64,000 nt of DNA from Schistocephalus solidus (taxonomy: Eukaryota > Platyhelminthes > Cestoda > Diphyllobothriidea > Diphyllobothriidae): the NCBI GenBank assembly GCA_017591395.1, contig WEDG01000819.1:326235-390234 (forward strand), in the 5' to 3' direction. The number at the start of each line of letters is the position of its first letter. The stretch's first letter is position 1. Positions 1 to 13,650 of this stretch are shown piece after piece. The notes below the pieces were generated by a model. That model did not search any database, was not told the origin of the DNA, and was given only the letters and a program-made list of their open reading frames with translations. The position numbers and the translations under genes were made by a program.

Positions 1-1416
1 GCATCCTTAATTATTAAAAGATAATCTCGTTAAATATATACGTACAGTGCCTTCAAAAGGCAAAATAAAGCTCTTATTAAGGATAGAACCTGAAAAACAT
101 TGCTTTTGATTCCTTGCCAAAAACTCAACTTCCTAATGTTTACTTCAATTTAAAATCGGCTCTCCCAAATAGCACCAAGTGACTATGATGTATTTATTAT
201 AATATCAAATTTTTCGTGACTGCTTAACGAATAATGAAATATGCTGTGAAGAAAAACCTACTTTAGTCAATACTTTTTACTTTACCATGGCAGCTCAAAA
301 TTAGATCGCTTATTCCATCCCAGCCATGCCTCCATTCTTATTACCTAGTGTTGCTGCAGCACACTGAACTCCAAAGAGTGAGCCTATTTTCTTGTATATT
401 CGCACAGCTAGTAACAGAGATGAGAGCCGTTTGGTTAGTTCTGTGAACTAGAAACCAATCTTACGTAAATAAAACGATATTTGCACTTTTTATACGGACC
501 CAAATCATATGTAATCAATCATTGCTTCTGTGCATTAGATTACAAAAGCAGAAACTTGGTTTTATATCAAAAATGTAATAGAGATGTGATTAAACGTTTC
601 CTATTCGGTGTCCTACTCTATGCACATTAATCGGGGACCACCAAGGAATATGAAACCATGCACCCGAAGGAAAACATAATTGACATATCATTTGACGATC
701 GGAGTACGGCGTATGTGCGGTCGGCTGCGCTTTGAAACTCATTCTGAAGCCTTCATAGGCAGTTGCATAATGGCCAGTTATTATACAGCGGGAAAAGAGA
801 TGGAAACAAAGGAGAATGCGATGGGCGTCATTGGCTTTTTGATCGCTGTCATGCATGCTTAATCTGAAGTTTTTATGGCGTGAGATTCGAATTCAACCAC
901 ATCACTTAGCAAAAGGTGAAAGGATGTTCATCAATCGGGTTGCAAAAATAGCCATACCATTGCATCTTTGACGCTCAACAAATACGGTGTTCGGGTTCGA
1001 ATTCCTGGCCGTATCTAAACTTGGATTTAGGTATGTCTGGTCGGCAGCAGCTAACGTGACAGAATTGAACATCAGCTTCACAAAGGTAAGAGGTCTGGGA
1101 TGAAATTTAGATAAATGTCAAGTGTTCACTGGAATCGGTTTGTTTTTTTTTCGCTGACGTTTTAGAGAGCCCGGCCGGCTCTCCATTTTCAAAGCGTCTA
1201 CTGCTAATATCAATCAGTGTTTTGAATGAATGGTCCAACTTGTTGGCCTTAGACTGATCGATTTATTCTCGTTTACTGCCTTGGCCTCCGCGTGGATATT
1301 TGTACCGCTTGACGGCCGTTAGTGTTGGGCGACTTCAAATCGATACAGGGTGCTTGTAAGCCTGTCTCCACTTCCACTGGGTTTTTCGCGAGGCCATCTT
1401 CGCTTATCTACCTTTG
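1..1416. other. No gene recognised
   Basis: Mostly AT-rich unique sequence. The overlapping frames near 590-862 have no recognisable motif. Confidence 0.4.
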
Positions 1417-2147
1417 CTACGGTGTAACCACCTTCTCCTGCTCTTTATGCCTATAATGACGCAGGACTTTATAGGCCATTGGAAGTTCTCGATGCCTGTT
1501 GATAGAGTTGGCCTTAAAGGTAAGTCGTTCAGCTTTTGAGGTTCCTCGGCCTATGCCAGTCACTCCTTGAATGGTCAAAAATGTAGCCTGTCTCTTTAGT
1601 ATGAGGTGGAAGCTGTGAATTGGGTCTAGCGTCCAAGCCGCCAGTTTGTGCTCATGTTGGCGTGTCTGCAATTCTTGTCCAGTTTCACCGACGTAGTTGC
1701 AGTTCTTATCATTACACAATATTTTGTACTAAACTGCGGAGGATTCGTTAAGGGGCAGTTTGTCCTTGGGTTGCACAACATGAGGACGAATTGTCGTCTG
1801 AGGTTGATGGGCTACACACACTCCGGCGGGAGGTAACAGTAGAGAGACTGCCTCGGAGACTCCTTTTATGTAGGGAATGGCCCTCCAGACTTCAAGTTGT
1901 TGTTATTTTGGCCGTAGTCTGTTTACTCGGCACTTTCTTTGGTTGATAAAATAGATTGGATATCCATTCGATTGGAAGAGGTCATTAAGGTACTGTCATT
2001 CAGCATTTTTTTCAACTGGCGTGCTGCAATGTGTTTCAACTCTTTCGAATAGACATCGGACGCAGCAACTTTTGTGTGTGAGAGAGAGAGGGTGATTGCT
2101 GTTGAAATGAACATCTCAATATCGTTTTTCGTTTCCCGTAATCCCAA
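1417..2147 (-). pseudogene. Penelope-like element fragment: end of the reverse transcriptase region plus GIY-YIG endonuclease
   Basis: Reading the minus strand from about 1925 gives a typical Penelope-like element tail: a WRAIPYIKGVSEAV-like segment, VQPKDKLPLNESSAV, an in-frame TAG, then YKILCNDKNCNYVGETG (the GIY-YIG core, in which cysteines precede YVGETG), HEHKLAA, and SINRHRELPMAYKVLRH at the end (stop near 1417). The upstream part, 1923-2147, is in a different frame and only loosely resembles the linker after the reverse transcriptase. Penelope-like elements encode a reverse transcriptase followed by this endonuclease. The copy is truncated, has an internal stop and a frameshift, and is not functional. 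GIY-YIG part confident; 1930-2147 tentative. Confidence 0.75.
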
Positions 2148-2370
2148 TGTATTTTACTAGGCTCCCTCATTTACATAGACACACCAGAGAAAATTATTAA
2201 ACTAGCGAATTACGTAAGAATAATAAAAATTCAGCAGTTTCGCATCGTCTATCGTGCAGAGAATACACTGATATAATTAAGATGCAAACACCAGTACCCC
2301 TTTAAGGTCATTATATGTGATTTAAGCTTTCCATTTCTCATATGTGAGACAGTCTGCAGCAGAAAAACAT

Positions 2371-2620
2371 TGACAACAAAGTCCAGAGATACTGAAATGG
2401 CCATTTCGGGCTTATTAGCCGTCATCAGCCATTCAGGCTCCACCACAGGTGTTTTGCCACCCGAGACTCGAACCCGTGAATTTTTTACTAGACGTTTTAC
2501 GCTCTAACCAGTGAACCAGGGGCTGGTTTAAATAGGGAATATTCTTGTTGGTTGGTAGGCGCTCAGCAACCAGCTATGGACTCACTCGTCCTTTCCTGCC
2601 TTGGCGCTCAACTGGCCAAC
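2371..2620 (-). repeat. S2 short repeat (tRNA-like head)
   Basis: Minus-strand copy of a family with tRNA-like head and body. Seen here: TGAAATGGCCATTTCGGGCT, TTAGCCGTCATCAGCCA, the degraded B-box region GACTCGAACCCGTGA, TAACCAGTGAACCA in the A-box region, and the tail CACTCGTCCTTTCCTGCCTTGG. Presumed tRNA-derived SINE. Confidence 0.65.
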
Positions 2621-3555
2621 AAAAGAGAGCGAAAGTGAGAAGGAGAGTGAAACTGAAGGCAGAATGGGACGATTGATTCCCTTGTCAATCGCTTAACTTC
2701 TATCAACCAATGAATTACAACACAAATGATCCAAATGTAACGATATAGTTGTTCTGGCTGGAGTTTCCTCCTCACGCCACCTCCCATTTGTTTCTGCGAC
2801 ATGTATGCCTACTAATGTGCTTTGGGCCCGTTATCAGGATGCGAAATAAGCCTTTGAATGCTTCCCTTAACAAGCAGCTAAAAATATACATCACTTAGAG
2901 CTGAATGTATTCAATGTTATGTGTGTTGTTGAAACGCTGTACAGACACCGAATGGAAGACTATTTAGAGGAAATGGAATTTCCTTATCATTTTTTGAGTT
3001 TTCCCAATAAATGGACCGCATTTTGCAATCGAATGAATCCTCCATTCAAAGCAAAGATCTAAAATATTATATATGAATTTCTAAAGATTTTCTATCCCTT
3101 AATAATAATTATTAAAAGCGACGGAGAAATAGTTCACGGAAAAATGTTGAGTTAGATCTACAGACAAGCGTTTTGATTCATTCATTCCAGAACGATTCTT
3201 CTTCAGGGAAACATGCAAGAAAATAAGCGAAACTGTACAAAAAAAGAACAAAAACGAAGACTTGCAATGTTAGCATTTTGGATCGGAATGACGCAATAGG
3301 TTATTCTTTTGGATAACCACGTACATCAAACCAATTTCTGTTTGCCAAACTATAGGTCATGTTCTGTGCTTGATCCTGCGTACTTGGAGTTTAGGCAGAT
3401 AAATATCGCAAACTACCCTTAAAGAGCTTCTACCTTTTCTCTCGTCCTCATTGAACAATCTGCATTTATCGAAGCAGTTTGAACCTATTAAAAGAGATTG
3501 AAGGTTAAATATGCAAATGCCGCTTGGAAAAGGAGTTGATGACGTGATCATAACA

Positions 3556-4033
3556 GTTCGAATGTCGAGTTCGTCGAGGTCCATCGTATGCTCCACAGAA
3601 GGGTGGTGCAGGAACGGTGACTTGCGCGTGAATTAGGTCTAAGTGATAGTAGCCTTGCGCTGCAGCTACCGCACTCTCTCCTCCTCCCCCATCTGAGCCC
3701 GGTGTCAAGATAGAGTCAAGAAGACCGGAGATTGGAGAGGGCGCAGGTGGCTGGCGCGGCCGAGGCCACCCTGGGCGTGCCACCACACCTGGCTCGGATC
3801 CCACGGAGTGGGAGTGCCATTAATGATACATTAAGAAGGAGCCATTGCAGCCTAACTCTCGGTCCGCCAGTCAGCCACTCCACACAAAACACACATTGGA
3901 CTGACCACGCGGTCCGAGTTATCCCGTCAGTTGGCAAACTTTCCAGCCACGCCTTTAAGCGCACCGTGATAGTTTCAAGCGCGTCAGATTGTTTATAGTG
4001 AGGAAAATGCGCTGAGCTGTTGACCTCACTCTA
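3556..4033 (-). repeat. LINE 3' untranslated region repeat (5'-truncated copy)
   Basis: Reverse-complement match to the 3' part of the 44-49 kb LINE. Shared strings on the plus strand include GTGCCACCACACCTGGCTC, GGAGTGGGAGTGCCAT, AAGGAGCCATTGCAGCCTAA, ACCACGCGGTCCGAGTTATC, CCCGTCAGTTGGCAA and GTGAGGAAAATGCGCTGAGC. It starts with the terminal TTCGAxTGTCGA-type text. Overlapping open frames (for example 3505-3804 and 3732-3998) are products of this repeat, not genes. Confidence 0.75.
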
Positions 4034-4506
4034 ATTAATTTGACAATATATAACATAACTATTACGTCTGTCGTAGTCACGAGATGGATGCCAATGGGTT
4101 AGTATACACTTTCAATCGAATGCTACAAGTCATTGCAAGTGTTGTGCATATAGAAGTACCTAATGCGACCTCTACATGCAGTTTTTAATCTAATAATTGT
4201 GTGCAAAATTCGTTCGGCTGCAATTCGTCCTACCACTGTCTTGTTTCTTAATTCCCGGTGAACAGTTAGAATCTTACCGATCCCATTTGTATAATTATTC
4301 ACTCAGGCGCGTTACGGCAATGTATTCACGACAATCTGAGGAAAAACCTTTGAATATGTTCTTTTATAGTTAGCTGACGTTTGGAAAAAAAGTACGTCAC
4401 AAAGTATTTCAAAGTCTTTGCATCACTTTATCTCGTAAAATATAGAGATACGTGCCGATGTAAGCGAGTAATGGGAGAATATTGTGACAACTAATAACGA
4501 TTTATA

Positions 4507-4600
4507 ATTAGGAGAGGATTTTGTCAGATTCGAATAATTCGTTTGACCTACTTATGAAACGCTCAGCCGCCGAGGTTTTTAAAAGTAGGTCAAGCGGAAC
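4507..4600. repeat. S1 short repeat remnant: two termini without the tRNA-like core
   Basis: GGAGAGGATTTTGTCAGATT and GAATAATTCGTTTGACCTAC are the S1 flank and terminus; CAGCCGCCGAGG is the end of the tRNA-like part; then GTTTTTAAAAGTAGGTCAA is an opposing terminus. The core between them is gone, leaving a short hairpin. Confidence 0.55.
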
Positions 4601-4639
4601 CATTTATCTGAGCATTTATCGTGTACATACCGGAGTAAT

Positions 4640-7600
4640 GCGCATCCTCGTATTAACTAGAAACCAACCTATTTCCACTGAGCTGAAAAACCGTTTGAAA
4701 GAAATTTGTTTTTTAATCTTATAGTACAAATAATATATTATTATTCTGCTTTGAAATTTAAAAGCAAAACTATTCTCAACGAACGCCTGTAATATGTTTT
4801 TACGACTACTCCTGACAGAATGACATTGCTGTCTGTATGCTGACTGCCATGTTGTATTTCATGCTCATAACTTCCTGCTGAACACTGAAGAGAATTGGAA
4901 AATTTAAGATGCCAGGAATTTAACTTAAGGACATCTGGGAGTAGCGCTTTGGCAAGGTTAAAATGATGCAATTATCCATAAATGTTGCATGAATGGAAAC
5001 GTCTTGGCAAACAGCGACGCTAACACATCAAAGCCTCCGACCTTCATTCTGCCAACCTCATCTTTGAGTGAGTAGCATTCAGAGGTATTCTGTAAAAGGA
5101 TAAAAGAAATCATGAACTTATCTTGGCCAAAAGTTTAAAGTCAAGCTTCTGAAGATCCTTTTCCTCTCCTGTGGCTTGCATTGGTAAAGTTATTCGTCGT
5201 TTAAGGCACAACAATCGGGTTCGTCCATATTAGCATAGGACTCCAAAATTATCCGTTCTGGAGGTCCCACCCGGAAGTTGCATGCGATTTTACGCATGCA
5301 CAAACTATATTAAATAGGGTAGATCTCGTACAGAATTAATTTAATCTTGCTCTAACTGTCATAATTTATGTTCTGCTGATAAATTTACGTTTTCATAATG
5401 AACATACACAAGAATACCACCTAGTTCAAAAGGAAAGTTAATAAGCTGCAAATTTTTAATATTTCCGGCTTGAAATCTTGTGAACTTCACATTTTTACGT
5501 TTAATCAGACGCCATGAACGCGAGTGGACCAAAGGTGCGAGAGGTTTCCTGCACATATTAAGTGGTTGTCAAGGTATTTCAAGTGAACTGAGGTCTGCAC
5601 ACCTCTGTCTTGGTTTCCTGTTCCGCCGCCTCTTTGGTTGGCCTCATCTATATGCATTAACTTAGCTCAGAGCGTTATGAATGGAGGGGGGCCTAGTCTC
5701 CTCTCTCGTCGGTGGTCAGCCCGACCCTCCTTGACATGCACCTCCTCAAAAACAAAACAAAATTTTTTATGCTAGCGTCATTCATGTTTATGCCAAAAGG
5801 GCGAGTAGAGCAAGCAGGCCAAATGAAGAGAATCGACCAACCTGCAGAATGGAAAGAAGGTGTAACAGGTGCTAGGGAGATTTCCTGACTTAGAAAACCC
5901 ACGTTTGGTTGGGGTTAAGTAGAATTTAACACTATGCGAGTTTTCAAAGGCCTATCCCAACTGTTTTATCGTTCGTTTTCATCTTCTAGCCATTTGCTTG
6001 TGGGGTAAACGTTCATCTTTTTTGGCAAAATATTTTTAAGCCATCCATGGTCACCCAAATTCGACTGGGGCCAGTCTTTCTTCATAGAAAAATGCAGCTT
6101 TAACTTCATTCGTTGCACATTTTCAGTCTGATGGCAGTTTGGTATTAGTTTCCCAAAAATACATGTCATATTCTGGGTTTCCAAAAGATTGCCTACTTCT
6201 GGATTTTGGCGTCAATTTCTTGAGTTGGGGACGAAAATTCCAGCATGATTCTTCTTCTACAATGTGCTGATGATGCAACGAAGAGCCGGCAGACTATAGG
6301 TACTAGCATAGCACAAAAAAAACTTGAAACCACATTCTAGCAACATATTCGTTTGTGCGGACATCTTCCAGGAAGTCAGATGGATTATGGTTTTTATCAC
6401 AATGGAAGCTAACAAAACGAACTTTAAACTGGCTGCGTCTCCAACTGGCTTAGTGGGCTGGCAATTACTGCCAATGGAGGGAATGCTTAATAAGACATTT
6501 GACTCGGAACTTCGTTCGGAAGGAGAGAGTGGCCTAAACATTTGTCTGCAGAATCGATTACTCGAGTTCCTTAGCACAGCCAAGACCAAATATTTGTCGG
6601 TAACTTTACCGCCTAAAGGTTATTTTGCTATATTGCGCTTGTAAGGGCCGGCAAAGTACACAAACCCTTCTAGCGATTCATCCCGTTTCTTTTGACGTTG
6701 GACTAATGCTTCTTGTAAACACTAGTCAGGATTTTATAATGCAGGTTCTTTACAGGTTTGCTTTTAAACACGCGCTATCCCATGCCCACGTTGTCTCCTG
6801 AAATAAATTGAAAGGATCTTCCAAAAATTCCGATCACAATGAAAGTATCCAGTGATCTTCATGTGTTACGTACCTAATCGAGGACTTTTATATTAAGCTT
6901 TTCAATTGCTTGTTTCGATGCTTATCCTGCGAATACTCTCCTACAATTGGGATCAGGTATTGAAGGTAACCATAAAGTGGGTAAACTATGGTCTTTATAA
7001 ATGCATTGATGGGCTTTTTCTTCGGTGAAATTTATTTGGGCCCTCAAAATACATGCAATTATTCTTTTGACATTTTCGTATTTTACTTGCGTACATTTAT
7101 CGTGTACAAGGTGTGCTCATAATTAGTCACTATAAGAGCTTGATTGAATTTAATAAATTAGTTTTTTTATTTAAATAGGAGGCTTCGCGTTTCTTGAAAA
7201 TCATTTCCGTAAGTTTTACTTCTAGTTCAATTTGCGGTCTATCAACACATACTACCATCCCACGTTTAACCCTTTCAGAGAGGACCGAAGTTACTGATCT
7301 TATATTAATTAGACAGTTAGGTAAAAGAGTTACACTCCTGATAATCCGGATGGCCTTTCGCGAAGTTCAATGAATCGCATATAGTATTTATTTATGACCC
7401 TAACCATAGCATTAAACCTAGCTTCAACCTTATCTCTAACACGGAACTTTTCTCTTTGTTTAATACTGACGCTATTCTTAAACAGAACCTTAGTTTAAAC
7501 CTACTTTTACCATTCGCACTACTCCATTTTCCATCAAAATTAGCTTAAGATCCCGGAATAACAAGGCATCATATACCTATGTCTTACCACTTAAACTATC

Positions 7601-9236
7601 TGTTATTGGGGCCAAGCAAAGAAGATAGTTAATTACTTAATGTGTGCTAAAAAGTCACAAAACTATGAACTTTCTATTATTTGGATTTCCTATGGAACAA
7701 TCACACAGAAATGGGATTATTGCAGTACCTGACTTGGGTGCCGGGTTCCTCTTTTACTTTATTTGGGGGCTTATGTAAAAGCCGCTGGTGAATGAGACCG
7801 GACTTTTGCATTTTCATGCCCAAGGGCGTCCGCGAGGAATTGGATGGTCAAGGTTTGCTACACAAGTTAGAACCGATGCGCTTAAGCACTTAAAAAGATT
7901 TTGGCGTCAACTCCTCAATCGGAGTTTGCGAGTCATAATCCCATTTTCGTGGAAGTATGCTGAACTGTTGAAGAAGAATTTGACAAAAAAACGAATGAAA
8001 AGTATTGGCTCTAGAAAAAACAACATATGTTCTAGATAATGACACCTGTAGTGTAGTGTCCTGTTTGGCTCTCTCTCCGCAGCGTATATACATTCTGTTT
8101 TTACCTATTTGCACATTTTGTATTGATAACTATTCCGGATGTGGGTGTCTACCTAGCCGTAGAATTGACACAAGTGTTTGCAATTCATTAGAATCTGCCT
8201 GTAACGACGTTTTTTCACACATTTGACAGGCACTCTAAAAACGTCTAACCACATATTATGCAAAAAACATACTATGCATTAGTTTCAATACTTAATTAAA
8301 CTTTCACTCGTTGGAATTCAACTGGGTGGGGCGACATCACTGGAAAATGGTTCATCACAGTTTGCTGTCCAAGCACGTTGTACGTCCCAAAATGGGAAAG
8401 AAAAAAAATAAGAAATTCAGACAACTTCAGTAAACTCTGTGATTATTTTCAAAATTTTCGTGACAATTACAGAATAGGAACTTTTGACGGTTGGTTTATT
8501 TATTTCAGCCTAGTTTTACCTCGTGGTTGATGTAAGTTCTTTCACAAAATTTACTAAGGTTATATAACATATTAGAAACTTCAGGAATTCGCAAGTCACC
8601 TTTTCTACTTTTGAATAAATTTTGGTATTTCAAGGGAAGGTCAATACGTCACGTATCGAAATCACACGCATTAGCCGAAAACATATAATGGGAGTATTTT
8701 TTGGGCAATTTTTTATCAGGTGGGTTAAAAAACTGGATAAAACTGGAATAAAACTAAGTTACTTTGGCTAGTTGTGTATTATTTAAAAAATCGAAAAGGT
8801 ATGCCATCCTGCAAATTGACTTTTCAGAGTGCTTTGTCAGTCCGTGCTTATCAGGTAAGTCAGACTAATGTATCCAATGGGAGAGTTTTCAGGAAAAAAT
8901 TTAGCAACATATTTAGTTGTGATCGTGATTTCCTTTGGTAGCATTCCAGGTCTTGCCTGCCATGGCAGTTTCACGATGCATGGATTCATCTGCAGTTATC
9001 AGGTCTACCTTTCTGTGTCCAACCCCGTTTAAGTAAACCCTTGTCTCCAACCTAACTTCTAGTAACCGCTTGCAAGGATTCGTGCTTTTTGGGCCCTATT
9101 TCAAGGATATATTTTCCACGCTGGTCTAAAGTAACTACGCATCACCAACCCGGTAAAATGCATCTGTAGCAGACTGCAGCAAAAATCCATCCTCATATGA
9201 GTTAGCCAATCAACCGCATTCGGCAAGACCGATCGT
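4640..9236. other. No gene recognised
   Basis: Apart from the telomere-like segment at 7395-7560, no coding or repeat signal was identified. Frames of 106-110 codons on opposite strands at 6257-6644 overlap and neither shows a motif. Confidence 0.35.
7395..7560. repeat. Degenerate telomere-like segment
   Basis: GACCCTAACCATAGCATTAAACCTAG and further CCTTA/CTAAAC units resemble the cores of the 33.8 and 34.6 kb elements; GATCCCGGAAT and AAGGCATC at its right edge also occur in copy 2. Terminal inverted repeats are not recognisable. Confidence 0.35.
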
Positions 9237-9960
9237 TTGTGTTCGCTTATCAGCCATTTCTGCCATCCGTCGGGGTGGTTAACGCGACTCAGTGTCCGGC
9301 TGCTGCGGCCCTGGGGCTTAGTTGCGCCGACGACTGTGCGTATTCGTCGTCCATACATCTTAGCTGTTCGAGCCAGAGATGTCATCGGTCCACCTGCGGC
9401 GCCTCCCGGTCGGTCAACACCGAATACCCCCGCCTTCCCTGCCGCATTATCAAGATCCTTCGCTTCCCCAACGCGTCAAATTCTGCATCGAGGTCAGGTC
9501 GTAGAGATAGCATCGACAGGTGCATGTGCCTCAAGAAGGGGAAGCCAACCACGCAGCCGGTTACTGTGCGGTAACAGGGCGTCATGAGCCGGCATCAGAC
9601 TAATAATAGTCACCACCTCGGGTGTTCCTTACCGCTCAGAAGTGCGCGCGAGCATGTGTGCCTCAAGGTATGTTTGTAATGGCGCAGTTTGGCCGCAGAG
9701 GCGCACTTTGCAGGGCGCAGTGCGCAGAGTGTCGCAATGCGAACGAGGAGACCACAGTACAAACACAGAGCCCAGAAACGTGAAGTAGCCCGAGTAACTG
9801 CGATGAGGCCAGCATGTGCGCCTGCGAGAGTTCGTGGAGTGCATACGAAGGCTTTACTGCGGCTGCTACCCATCGGCGGTGAACTTGATGATTCTCGAGG
9901 TGTGTTAGGCCACTTGCACTGGTTGATCCCGACATTATGATCGCCGGTTCGCACGCGCAT
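9237..9960. other. GC-rich island of unknown origin
   Basis: Markedly richer in G+C than the surrounding sequence, with open frames of 67-116 codons on both strands (for example 9237-9587 plus, 9610-9960 minus). None shows a known motif. Edges are sharp near 9237 and 9970. It could be a transferred or transposon-derived block; no terminal repeats were seen. Confidence 0.4.
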
Positions 9961-10782
9961 ATGCTGAGATGCAAGGGCTTGGTGGCCTAATAACCTTAAA
10001 GCCTATGACACTGGTTTTATTGAATTATTTATTTGTTCAGCTTTGGCGGTCATTAAAGGACTGATCTTCGGGTCTGCACAATACATTGTTCAGTCCTACA
10101 GATGAGATTGCTAATCATGAGGACTACCTTGCTAGACGTAAAATGGAGAAAGACACGTGTTTCTGACGCAGTTGAGAGAAAAAGGCCAGCAAATGACCAG
10201 TCTTTTCATAGTTCCGGCTCACCTTTTCTTCGAAATTGGGCTTGAAAGAATTTGAATTCCAAAAACAGTTAGAGTATTTTTGGGTTGGGCACTCCTCCTG
10301 TGAGCAGCCGACCCATGAATAGCCTCTTAATTACTGATGCTTATTCTTTCTGTGAATTCATATAAAATAAAGCTGGCTGAGACGCCAAGACATAAGTAAA
10401 CGCGTATCTATCTCTAAGGCATCCCTTTCCATACTGAAAACGGATGGTATCTTTTCCTGTATAAACGGACCTCCTTCTAGAATTCACTGAAATGCCAAAT
10501 TGCAAACTATATGTTCGACAGATCACTTTCTATGCAGAAAACAATATCTTCCTACTATAGGTAGGGGTCACCCGAATTTTGGCATTGGGACTGTTCTCCC
10601 GGGAAATACTTCCATGAAATTTTGACAAATGTCAGCCAAGAGAGCCATTTGGATTTTTTTGACGGACTGGATTTTGTTGCTATTTTATTGCGTGGGGAAG
10701 GCGTTACTTAGTCTAGCCCCGGCGCGACAACAAACTCCATCAGTCCTTCGAAATGCGCTTCACGCTCTCGATGTGCAGCCTG

Positions 10783-10787
<5 letters not shown>

Positions 10788-10834
<47 letters not shown>

Positions 10835-10847
10835 ATATTATATATAA
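10788..10847. repeat. (TA)n microsatellite
   Basis: About 22 uninterrupted TA units followed by TATTATATTATATATAAT. Tyrosine/isoleucine frames through it are artefacts. Confidence 0.95.
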
Positions 10848-11439
10848 TCCTTTGTTGCTTTTCATGCATCCTCTTCTCAGAAGATTTCACGATGAGTATC
10901 AACCCCCTAACGATGATACGACTGCGTATTACGTTCATCTGGTCCAAATTTTTGTGTATTGTGAAAGTCTGTAGATAGGGACATTTAAAGCTTACTCTAT
11001 ACAATAAACTTTCGAAGTTCAAGCAGGCTTATGCACGCCAACGCTATTGTTCCGGGGAGTGGGAAGTTGTTCGTAATCTCTTTCGGCTAGCCTCTGCTGT
11101 GCGTTTACCTCATGCAAAAATGAGGCGGTCAAACTTCAAGCTCAGGCTAATAAATTAAGACTTTTATCTAAGAAAGTCACTTTGCAAAGAATAATAACTA
11201 AGGCGTTCGTTTAAGGTTGGGGTCCTACAGACGGACATCGGACAAGATTTTGCTTACGTCTTATCATCACAGGGACTCGTTATGCTAAAAAAAGACCGGG
11301 TTTCCCTTTTTATGCTGCAAAATTAACTGTATTTAACTTATTCCCCTGTAAGATTCTCATCATACAGGGCAGGCTTATAACCCATATTGGAATAAACAAG
11401 TTTTAATTGGCCTTTCACCCTAAATACAGTTCTTGGGAT

Positions 11440-11727
11440 TGCATTCGTTGATGAACGCTCGCCGACCGCTCTGTCTTGAGGCTCACTCTCGAGCCCGCCG
11501 GCAGCCGCAAAGTGGGACGAGTGAGTTTCGTTAGCGATCGGTGAACGTTCATCAAACAATGTAGTCAAGCTCCCCGATCTAAAGTGGCAAGGCAACGAGC
11601 TCGTGGCTCAATGGTTAGAGCATTGGGCTTCTGATCAACGGGTCGTGGGTTCAAACCTCGTGTTGGGCACCCCCTGGGTTAGGTATAGTTGGCTGATAAC
11701 GGCTAATAAGCCAGAAACGGCCATTCA
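11440..11727. repeat. S2 short repeat with inverted tail plus complete tRNA-like head
   Basis: The head at 11597-11668 reads plus-strand: CTCGTGGCTCAATGGTTAGAG (A box region TGGCTCAATGG), then CTTCTGATCAAC in the anticodon-loop position, and GTGGGTTCAAACCTC (B box). It is followed by CTGATAACGGCTAATAAGCC and AGAAACGGCCATTC. Left of it, 11507-11596 is the family's tail in plus orientation and 11441-11506 is the same tail inverted (GATGAACGCTC, GCTCACTCTCGAGCCCGCC). Confidence 0.7.
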
Positions 11728-13640
11728 AGACGTAGTATCGTCACGGGCACTTTTTCGTGATAGTCGATTGCATATCTTTTAAACCAAATGCACAACTCTT
11801 GAGGAGGCATGGGGTGCTAAAGATGGTGAAGTGGCAACCCCACTGTCTTTATCTTTTTTCTGTTTACCTGACCTTGACGCACCTTGCAGGATAAGGCTTT
11901 GAACAACCTGGCAGCACTACTGGCTTTGAAGAAGCCCCAAACTCAATCAAATGGCCTTGATCGTGCACTCTCCTTACTGTGCTTCAAGGGATTCACGTTC
12001 AGCAACGGCGGAAAACAACTCACATGCAAGCATCCATAAAGATTAAAAATTTTCAGACCACTGCGATTTGACGGACCCAGGACCTCTTCTCTCTTCTCAC
12101 GCACTCCTGCGTCTACCTGTTTCGTCCGCCATAAAGCGAGCAACAGTGTTTGACTGTTAGATTTAACTTGATAGTTTTCAAGCTCGTCTTGGTTCAAAAC
12201 CCAGAAGCGTCCATTTGAGACCTGTCACTGACTGGATGGGGCTTCCTTTCCCTCATCAATTGCATGGCTGCATGAAAAAATCTACACGCACAATCGCTGA
12301 CAGCTGATCAAAACCATGATCATGAGGCGTGCAGAGTTATGAAGCCTACGAAAGTGGAATGAACCTTCCTCCAACAGTCTGTCATTCCTACCTTCTAAAA
12401 GATCAAAAAAACTCTTTTTGTTGTACCCCTTTCAATCCCACGTAAGTTGAATGCTGACATAATTATATGAAGCAAATCGGTCTTCAATATTTGCATCAAC
12501 CAGTGACCCAAGTGACAGCATTGCCTATGCATAAGCGGTGCATTGAGTCCAATGTGAATAGTTAAACTTCGAAACCTTCATCCAGTCAACAGGTAACATG
12601 CGTTCTTATTTCGATATGTAGCTCACTAAGTTTCTCATCTTTCGTCGGTAAAGTGGTGCACTCAATTTTCGGTTGACAGAATTGGCAATATATTTTCTGG
12701 ACTGATATACGAAAAATCTATAAGAAAGCAGATTTTGCGTATCCGAGGAATGTACTTGAATAGGCCCCGGCAACCAGATTTGCAAACCACAAATTCAACC
12801 ATGGAGATCCCTGCAAAAAATAAATCGTTTGAGTTTTAATGTGTTATTTAGAAGGAATGTAAATAGTTTGAATTTATAGCCAATTTTTGTTCGGAAGTAA
12901 TCGCTTATAGATACTTGAGACGAATGACTATTGTTCCCAAATGTCTTCCTACAGAACCCTTTTTATTTCGTCTCAGCGTCCTAATTTACCTACACCTCCG
13001 TAAACATATTTGTCTAAGAAAAATAATGAAATCAATAAAATTGGTTAAAATCTATGGAGCAAGTGGCAACTTTCGAAAAGTAGGTGTAATGGTTGAACGA
13101 ATATAAGGGTGCACGTTTATTCATACGAACCCAGCCTACTTTTTGAACACATAATCTCGGTGACAATTTATCCACATTGGCCATTATAAAGTCTGGATTC
13201 ATGCTCCAAAATGGAAGGCATCAATCCAAAGATTAACCAAAGGAAGCAACGTGTATAAATCCAATTGATAAGCTGTATTTGCAAGACCACAAGCACAAGA
13301 ACTTAAGTAAACGCGTTGTCCCGTAGAATACAAACTTATTGATGCGCGTCATCTCTCAGAGTTCTACAGCAACAGTGGATACGAAATGTGCGTATGTTGG
13401 GAGGAGCAAGATGCACCAAACAGACCAAACCGGTGAAGCAAAGGAGCCTAGACCATGGAGGAGGATCTGGTGCATAGAATGCCTTTTCTAAAACTCCAGC
13501 CAAATCCCTTGTGCACCTCTGAAAAAGAGTCATCCACAGACCTGACTCAACACGGCCGGTAGCTGCCGTAGGCAAAACTAGGCAGGAAAACTAACCTACT
13601 GTCAACAGGTTTGAAGTCAGTCACAGAGAGTTTTTGGACC
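11728..13640. other. No gene recognised
   Basis: Includes a minus-strand frame at 13336-13575 and another at 11943-12197, both without recognisable motifs; they may be very old element remnants. Confidence 0.35.
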
Positions 13641-13650
13641 AATACCGCCG

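Noticed and set aside
6257..6644. Opposite-strand frames of 106 and 110 codons
   Set aside because: No recognisable domain, no splice context, and mutual overlap suggest chance.
11597..11668. tRNA gene call for the S2 head
   Set aside because: The acceptor stem does not pair properly and the sequence is part of a dispersed family.
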